This document shows, piece after piece, positions 59,043 through 64,000 of a stretch of DNA of 64,000 bases (position 1 is its first letter; each line of letters starts with the position of its first letter). The DNA is from Sarcocystis neurona (taxonomy: Eukaryota > Apicomplexa > Conoidasida > Eucoccidiorida > Sarcocystidae): assembly GCA_000727475.1 (NCBI GenBank), contig KL647302.1:1311234-1375233 (forward strand), written 5' to 3'. A model generated the notes under the pieces. That model was given only the letters and a program-made list of their open reading frames with translations. It was not told the origin of the DNA and did not search any database. A program made the translations under genes and the position numbers.

Positions 59043-59600
59043 GTGTGCGTGCGTATTTGCGCGAGCACGCGAACCAACGTGCGAAACGCGATGTGCGTTA
59101 CTTCCGTACTAACAAAATCCTTTACAGCCGACGGCGTATATATCCAGTCGCAATGCATATTACATTACAACTCGTGTAAACGCTCTGTCGTTCTTTCCAG
59201 CCCAGGACAACGCTAGTATGCCTCGTCAATCTGAGGTACGATGTCGACTGTAGAGCTGAAGACCAGCTCGCGTTCACCTCCTAAGAGCCGCCGACGCCGC
59301 AGAAATTGTCACGGTCATACACTAAACGCTATTGTCGCACGGTTGAAGATCGACGTTGTAAGCGGAACTAAAACGAAACGAGGCTTTTTTGAGGCTTACG
59401 TACGTGACAGCTTGTAAACTTGCTAACAACCTGAGGCCTGAAACGTCTTCGAAATCCGTGGCACGGAGGTAAGTCTGCGTCTCCGCAGCGTACTGAAAAG
59501 CCCCTATCCCGTCAAAGAGGAGACGCCACCAGCCTTAGTATTCTCAGTGCCTCGCTATGCTGGAGAAGTACGCGGGCTGAAAAATCGTTCTCTGCAGAGC

Positions 59601-60223
59601 TCACCTAAGAGAGATGTATTAGACGTAACTAACTTGAATGTTTAGGGCTCTCGTAGGAAGAAGTGTTGGTGTCACGGTAGCGGACGGAAGGAGGGAGACC
59701 TGCACAGAATCTCCAGTTTACTGTTAAATTAAGCACAGCTGGGAGAAAAAACCGAACAGGTTACTCCGGTGCACTAGCGCAAGAAGTACAAGTCACCTGT
59801 GTAAACGCAGGTGTGGAAGACCCTGTCATGCCTCTAGGGCTGACTTCGTACGTGGTAGGGAGTGATGGCCCAGACCCGATTCCGCCTGGGCTCTGCTCTG
59901 TAAGGTAGAATTATGGACGTATACACTAGAACGCGAGTCAGGAGCAGAAGCTGAATATGCATACATAGATATACACGCGTGTGAGCTTGTGCTGGAAAGT
60001 GGCACCGCACCGGTTTCAACTGCTATCGGTAATGAAACGGCGGTCGTCCCAAAACGGTACTGCGGTGACAGTACTCGGTGAATACCTTTGGAATGATTAA
60101 GGTTCTACTAACACTCTAATGTAAATTTTCAAAAATGCTGATACGCTCCATTGCATGTACTTCTATAGCTACTCCAGCTGAGCACGGTGAGCTGCCTAAC
60201 CAATCAATCGGCAGGCGCAGAGC
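59601..60223. other. Intergenic, nothing recognised
   Basis: No open frame with protein-like composition, splice structure or repeat was found. Confidence 0.4.
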
Positions 60224-60571
60224 TTATCGTTGATGGGCGCCTGAAGAAGAACACTTTTTCCCTCCTCCAACGGGTACGAATATTTTCGGACCTACCAGCA
60301 CGGTGGACCCTAATTCCAAAAAACTGGTTGGCATTTTGAATGCGGCTGCTTGGCGGGCAACTGTTCGCTGCTCTTTAGTTATGGAGGCAGAAATTTCTGG
60401 AAAGCGTGTAAAGGCACGACTCCACGGCGTGGAAGGCGCACCCACTGTCCCCTGGATGTTAATGAGAAAGCAAACACCGAGAACAGCGAACAATACTACA
60501 CCAGCTCTGAGAGTTGACCACTGAAACAAAGCCATCACAACAGAGCAGTTATGAGATGGGGACGCACGCAT
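60224..60571 (-). CDS. Candidate small secreted or membrane-anchored protein (103-115 aa)
   Basis: An ATG frame on the minus strand. A second in-frame ATG at codon 13 is followed by a typical signal sequence (TLRAGVVLFAVLGVCFLINI, then GTVGAPS). The remaining ~75 residues are Ser/Thr/Ala-rich and end in a Gly/Lys/Cys/Ser tail. A good donor (GTGCTG|GTAGGT) inside the frame means the gene may continue in another exon rather than stop at 60224. No family is recognised. Such short signal-bearing frames are typical of parasite secretory proteins, but that is inference. Confidence 0.35.
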   Translation of the reverse strand: MRASPSHNCSVVMALFQWSTLRAGVVLFAVLGVCFLINIQGTVGAPSTPWSRAFTRFPEISASITKEQRTVARQAAAFKMPTSFLELGSTVLVGPKIFVPVGGGKKCSSSGAHQR

Positions 60572-60859
60572 GCTGTATCAAGGCTATTTCGAGACCATGC
60601 TGTGACAGCCGAATGTCCAGGAGAGATACAAACAGAAAACTTTACTAGTACAACCCCTTTCGCAGATTCAGGCGCACATCACTATGTTCGGCCAGTGGCA
60701 AAATTTCAAGCTGTGGAGTGTATCTACACCGTGAAAACTGACAGAAGCGCCACCACATACAGGCGAAAGCAGTGTCTTCGTAGACGATTTGGAAGTGCAC
60801 GTAAACCGGCCTTCTCTTTCAAAATCTCCGGTAGCACTTTAGTACATTTCTCCCCTTGA
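60551..60859 (+). CDS. Candidate small protein (102 aa) overlapping antisense start
   Basis: An ATG-initiated plus-strand frame with balanced composition (RLFRDHAVTAECPGEIQ, KFQAVECIYTVKTDRSAT). It overlaps the first 21 bp of the minus-strand signal-peptide frame head to head. There are no domain, splice signal or neighbours to support it, so it could be chance. Confidence 0.2.
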   Translation: MRWGRTHAVSRLFRDHAVTAECPGEIQTENFTSTTPFADSGAHHYVRPVAKFQAVECIYTVKTDRSATTYRRKQCLRRRFGSARKPAFSFKISGSTLVHFSP

Positions 60860-61217
60860 CCAGGGCGTCTTCACACGATTGGGTAGAAGACACATTCGAA
60901 TCTGGTTTCCAGCCGAGAGAACAGTTCTGCAGACTTTGTAAGACTCAACTGCCTTGCCACGAGTCAGATGCAGTCATGATCACCCGGCTACTTTTCTTAG
61001 AACATGGTCACCAACTCTGAAATCGCATATAATGCAAGCTCTGTGTTCCCTCAAGGTGTCTGCGGCCATGTGTTGCAAATGAAGTCTTCGACTCAATACA
61101 CCGGTCTTCCCAGAAGCGGCAGAAATTGGTAATAGACCGTACTGGTACTACATTCATTCAGACGGTCACTGAACAGCTGCTGCTGAACCCCGATTTCACG
61201 TCAGTTCTGCATGAATA

Positions 61218-61695
61218 ATGGGCGCTTCGTTAGCATCTAAGATTTTAAAGTGTAAAAAGGCACAGCTCTACCGCTCTTGCTGTCAGGCGACTAGCAATCG
61301 AATTGCGGGTGCAGCGAGCTCCACGTTGCAAGACGTGATGCACGATGTACCGGGATATACTCAATGGCTGCTTCGAACGTTTTCCCCACGCCAGACTTTG
61401 CGAACTTCGACCTCGTCTGCAGCAAACCTTGAAATATCACCATAAGACTAGCGAAGTGGAAGAGGTGTGCTGTATTTTCTGCCCGATCCGCATTTCACAC
61501 GCTACAGCTTTGGTGGACAAGTGTGTGTCGTCGTACGAACCGATCGGCAGCGCGGCTAACCGTCGCGGCGGTCGCCAGACGTCCGTCAGTCTACCAGCCA
61601 CGCGCAACAGCCTTCGTGATCGGCTTACATGCATGCGGGAAAATTTGACAATGGGTCTGAGTTTGAATTATACGCTCTTGTCCGACTTTGAATAA
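61218..61695 (+). CDS. Candidate small protein from two overlapping frames
   Basis: An ATG at 61218 opens MGASLASKILKCKKAQLY..., whose Gly2/Ser6 pattern resembles an N-myristoylation signal; it stays open to 61445. A second frame from the ATG at 61345 to 61695 (116 codons) reads as well-balanced protein (VEEVCCIFCPIRISHATALV, RDRLTCMRENLTMGLSL). A 78-bp intron from CACGAT|GTACCG (after 61346) to CGTCTGCAG|CAAACC (before 61425) would join them in phase 0, giving one protein of ~133 aa. Alternatively the second frame is an exon of the SNM1-type gene that follows. No family is recognised. Confidence 0.33.
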
Positions 61696-61996
61696 CCTGC
61701 AGATTTTCTGTAGAAAGGACACATGACAACCCCAACGAGCGAGGAGATTCAGACAAGCGATAGTTTCCGGTCTTGACCACATTCGCTGTAGATCACGTTG
61801 ACAATGCATGCTTCGCCGTACACACGTAAATTTTGGCTTCGATGCCCCTTGCTGCATGCTATGCTTCTTACACTTACACTTCCCTCGGTATTCAACTTTT
61901 CCCGTGTATGGATATGTCGATAGGTCTCGTATCAGGGGTACGGGAAACCCTGAGTAGCCGCTGCGGATCGCGAGTCTTCGTTGCGTAGTGCCGCAG

Positions 61997-62739
61997 ACTA
62001 CTGCTTCGTTTACCTCGCTCTCTTGCCGACGTAGCGTCGAAGAATTTCATTAGAGATATGTTCTTCACGACGCCGAATTTTGTTTCCGTTCGCCGTGCTG
62101 GCGAGCATATTGCTTCCTTTTATCTGCCACCGTGTAGCCGGTGGTCGGTAAATGCAGCTAAATCGTCAGCCGTGCCTACGTTTTCCATGCTCTGACATTT
62201 TGCTTCTTGTCGGTTCGGAATTCAGGTGGAAAGATCCATCCATCTGTGTCTCTGCGCGCCGAAGCATCTTCAAAATGTCGTTTCAAGGAGTTCTGTGGCA
62301 ATAGTATGCATGGAACAAGGCGCTACGAGAATATATCGGGACAGGGTTGAGACGTGCCTCTCCGTGCCTAGTTTTTCGGCGTACGCACTGGTATGCATGT
62401 TCAAGCCAGCGTAGTGGTGGATGGACGCGCGCACGTGTATGGCTGCAGGGGTGCACGTGTTTGCCCATATGTATGTGCTGCGATAGACAGGCTCTCCTCA
62501 TTTTGTAAGAATAATGAGCAGCAAGGCAGCTGCCAGTGAGGTCCCTGAAAATTGGATGAAGAATCCACGCGTGGCTTGTCGCGTGATACCTGGGACTGAC
62601 CCTCCTGCCCTTGTGGACGTTTTCAAGCGTATTCCTCGGGGAGACTTCACCTTCTTTCTTTCACACTTCCATTCGGACCACTACGGCGGATTGTCTAAAA
62701 ACTGGACCCGAGGCGTTGTTCACTGCTCCGCAGTCACTG
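61997..62739 (+). CDS. SNM1/Pso2-type DNA cross-link repair nuclease (metallo-beta-lactamase, beta-CASP), 5' part
   Basis: The secure piece is the exon 62514-62739. Its product runs [20 protein letters not shown], then [20 protein letters not shown], then VVHCSAVTG|, ending at donor ACTG|GTACGT. The HxHxDH motif (HFHSDH) is the zinc-binding signature of metallo-beta-lactamases, and the surrounding residues match the DCLRE1A/SNM1A/Pso2 family, 5' exonucleases that process interstrand cross-links. Two upstream exons (61997-62147 and 62226-62390, phases compatible) encode a chain with [20 protein letters not shown] and [20 protein letters not shown]. They probably belong to the same protein, joining at 62544 instead of the ATG at 62514, but this is not certain. 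The rest of the catalytic domain (the DANHCPG-type motif) was not found before 64000, so the gene continues beyond the window or in an unresolved exon. Confidence 0.8.
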
Positions 62740-64000
62740 GTACGTAGTAGTCTGTACAGGGTTGAGGGCGAAGTTGTGGAGAGGCACGGGGAACAATACT
62801 CGACGCACTACCTCTGTAGAAGCTGAGAGCATGAGGACGGAAGGAAAAATTCCGGGGGACGGGAGGGCCGAGTGTGTATCTCTTACGACACTGCTCTTCA
62901 TGTGTGAGATGGCAAACGAGGAAGGTGTTGTCGACCGTCTGCCGCTGGTAGGCAATCATCATTTACGTAAAGTGTCCAACAGCGTCAGGCCCTGTCTCTA
63001 AATGCTAGTTTTGCCAGGTATCCAACTGTTCAGTTAGCAATATGCAATGTTCTGGCGAATAACTACGCTAACGAACTCACTAGCGAGGCAGTCTTGCGCT
63101 CCACAAAAACTACACTGGCTACTCTAGAAGCGTCTCGGGCCCGTGTTGTTTGTGGCTGGTATGACAGTAGACAGTTCAAAGTAGACGTCAGGTATGAAGA
63201 GCAAAGGTGACGACGGACAAGCTCGTGTGTTGCCGTGACGTGTCTCAGAGGTCGTTGTACGCGGTTTGCGCAAGCTGTGTGCTATAGTGGAACGTCTGTG
63301 TACCGCGTTGTTGCAGTACACATCTGCTTATATTTGTGGTATACGACAGGGGCCAGTGGGCATCGGTTGTAGTAGCACTTCTTTGTCGCTCTCCAAACCC
63401 AGCCGTGACAACCGATTTACAATATTTCGAGCCTGCTACATCGGATACTAGAAAATCTGTAGGGTAGCTTTTCTCGACTCATACAATATGGGTCGCGGCT
63501 GGAGAGAAAAGGCCGAAAAACAGGAGGGTCGAAATTAAGTGCGTCTGTGCGATGTTGTCGAAGTCAGACGCCCCGCGATACATTGCGACCCACTCCTACC
63601 CTGCTCTTTAACACTTTCGCCGTCGAATGACAGTCTGTAGATCAGGTCATCTCGATTCCCGGCTACAACTCAGAGGGTGTATGTAGAGCGTGAACAGCCT
63701 GTTAGCATGTTTCTGGTGAGGGACGAAACGGTTGCCATTGATCGACTTTTCAGTGCGTTGCGTTGGCTGCTGCAATTGAATACCCGCCCTGATACGTGTG
63801 TTGCTATGGTGGGGGCCGCGGATTTGATTCAAGGCTGGGAAGGCGCACAGTTGTGGGCAGCAAGGTAATGGTCCCGCCAGCTGTTGCGCCGCAGGATAGG
63901 TGTTAGTATTGACCTTCTTCTAAGTGACGACAGTGGTGGAACTAGCTGCATTTACTAGGATACGCTAACAGGGCACGTGTGCTAGTGTCGTATTGTTCTC
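62740..64000. other. Probable intron(s) of the SNM1-type gene, window edge
   Basis: No exon with the next SNM1 motifs was recognised. Plus-strand frames at 63266-63451 and 63677-63868 are open and the latter looks protein-like (LFSALRWLLQLNTRPD), but neither matches the family or has a placed acceptor. Confidence 0.4.

Larger units (their letters stand above)
55485..59600 (+). other. Unresolved region with scattered plus-strand candidate exons
   Basis: No full gene could be assembled. Coding-like pieces with splice-like ends are: 55904-~55972 (NERLRTASAQLKEIQSG); ~56130-56165 (EVNVIRPAAKQM); ~56213-56270 (HVVEVEEPVRTIAAP); 57261-57401 (PALVEKEHSSMMRDP..., ending at the strong donor CTCATG|GTAAGC, 47 codons in phase 0); 58690-58870 (IRVDWMGVKPTSQQR); and a 58-codon ATG frame at 59240. 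They may belong to one long-intron gene, or to none. Positions 57430-58660 have no open frame of note and contain two small tandem duplications. Confidence 0.3.

Noticed and set aside
1..64000. tRNA, rRNA, CRISPR or mitochondrial DNA insertions
   Set aside because: The sequence was scanned by eye for TpsiC-loop consensus, repeated spacers and cytochrome b/cox-like fragments, and none was found. A tRNAscan or mitochondrial BLAST would be more sensitive.

Overview
The window is nuclear DNA of a eukaryote, and the genes point to a coccidian apicomplexan (Sarcocystidae-like). Genes are broken into many short exons with GT..AG introns, roughly 50-2700 bp long. Reading phases match across splice junctions. 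The best-recognised products fit a coccidian: a cathepsin C with an exclusion domain, an ATP-type PEP carboxykinase, a small heat shock protein, and a membrane protein with signal peptide, PAN/apple and thrombospondin type-1 domains that resembles microneme proteins. Low gene density, long introns and abundant simple or degenerate repeats suggest a repeat-expanded genome such as Sarcocystis, but the species cannot be fixed from the sequence alone. No prokaryotic feature (operon, CRISPR, IS element) and no tRNA or rRNA gene was seen.

Layout. 1-5.5 kb: two minus-strand multi-exon genes of unknown function (1102-~1740 and 3033-5475). 5.5-8.4 kb: mostly non-coding, with a perfect 51-bp tandem duplication. 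8421-9570 (-): a 190-aa coiled-coil protein. 11258-12600 (-): an HSP20-family chaperone. 14999-17104 (+): a ubiquitin-like/two-transmembrane protein of TMUB/Dsc3 type, whose 5' exon is unresolved. 17.1-20.3 kb: low-confidence exons only. 20318-27369 (-): a nine-exon cathepsin C of 814 aa. 27446-27880 (+): a divergent small reading frame. 28356-29200: three tandem copies of a ~285-bp repeat. 30210-35782 (+): the TSR/PAN membrane protein. 36951-38207 (-): a zinc-ribbon/HIT-like protein with an altered histidine triad. 39.5-40.3 kb (+): two small candidate genes. 40572-42120 (-): the 3' four exons of an unrecognised gene. 44471-55484 (+): PEP carboxykinase in nine exons with a pyrimidine-rich leader. 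55.5-61.9 kb: scattered candidate exons and small frames. 61997 to the edge (+): the 5' part of an SNM1/Pso2-type DNA cross-link repair nuclease, which continues beyond the window.

The neighbouring genes do not form one pathway. They represent gluconeogenesis/anaplerosis (PEPCK), lysosome-like or secretory proteolysis (cathepsin C), protein folding (HSP20), probable ER membrane quality control (UBL-TM), DNA repair (SNM1) and a host-facing adhesin-like protein. All exon boundaries were derived by eye from splice signals and phase. Those marked uncertain need transcript data.
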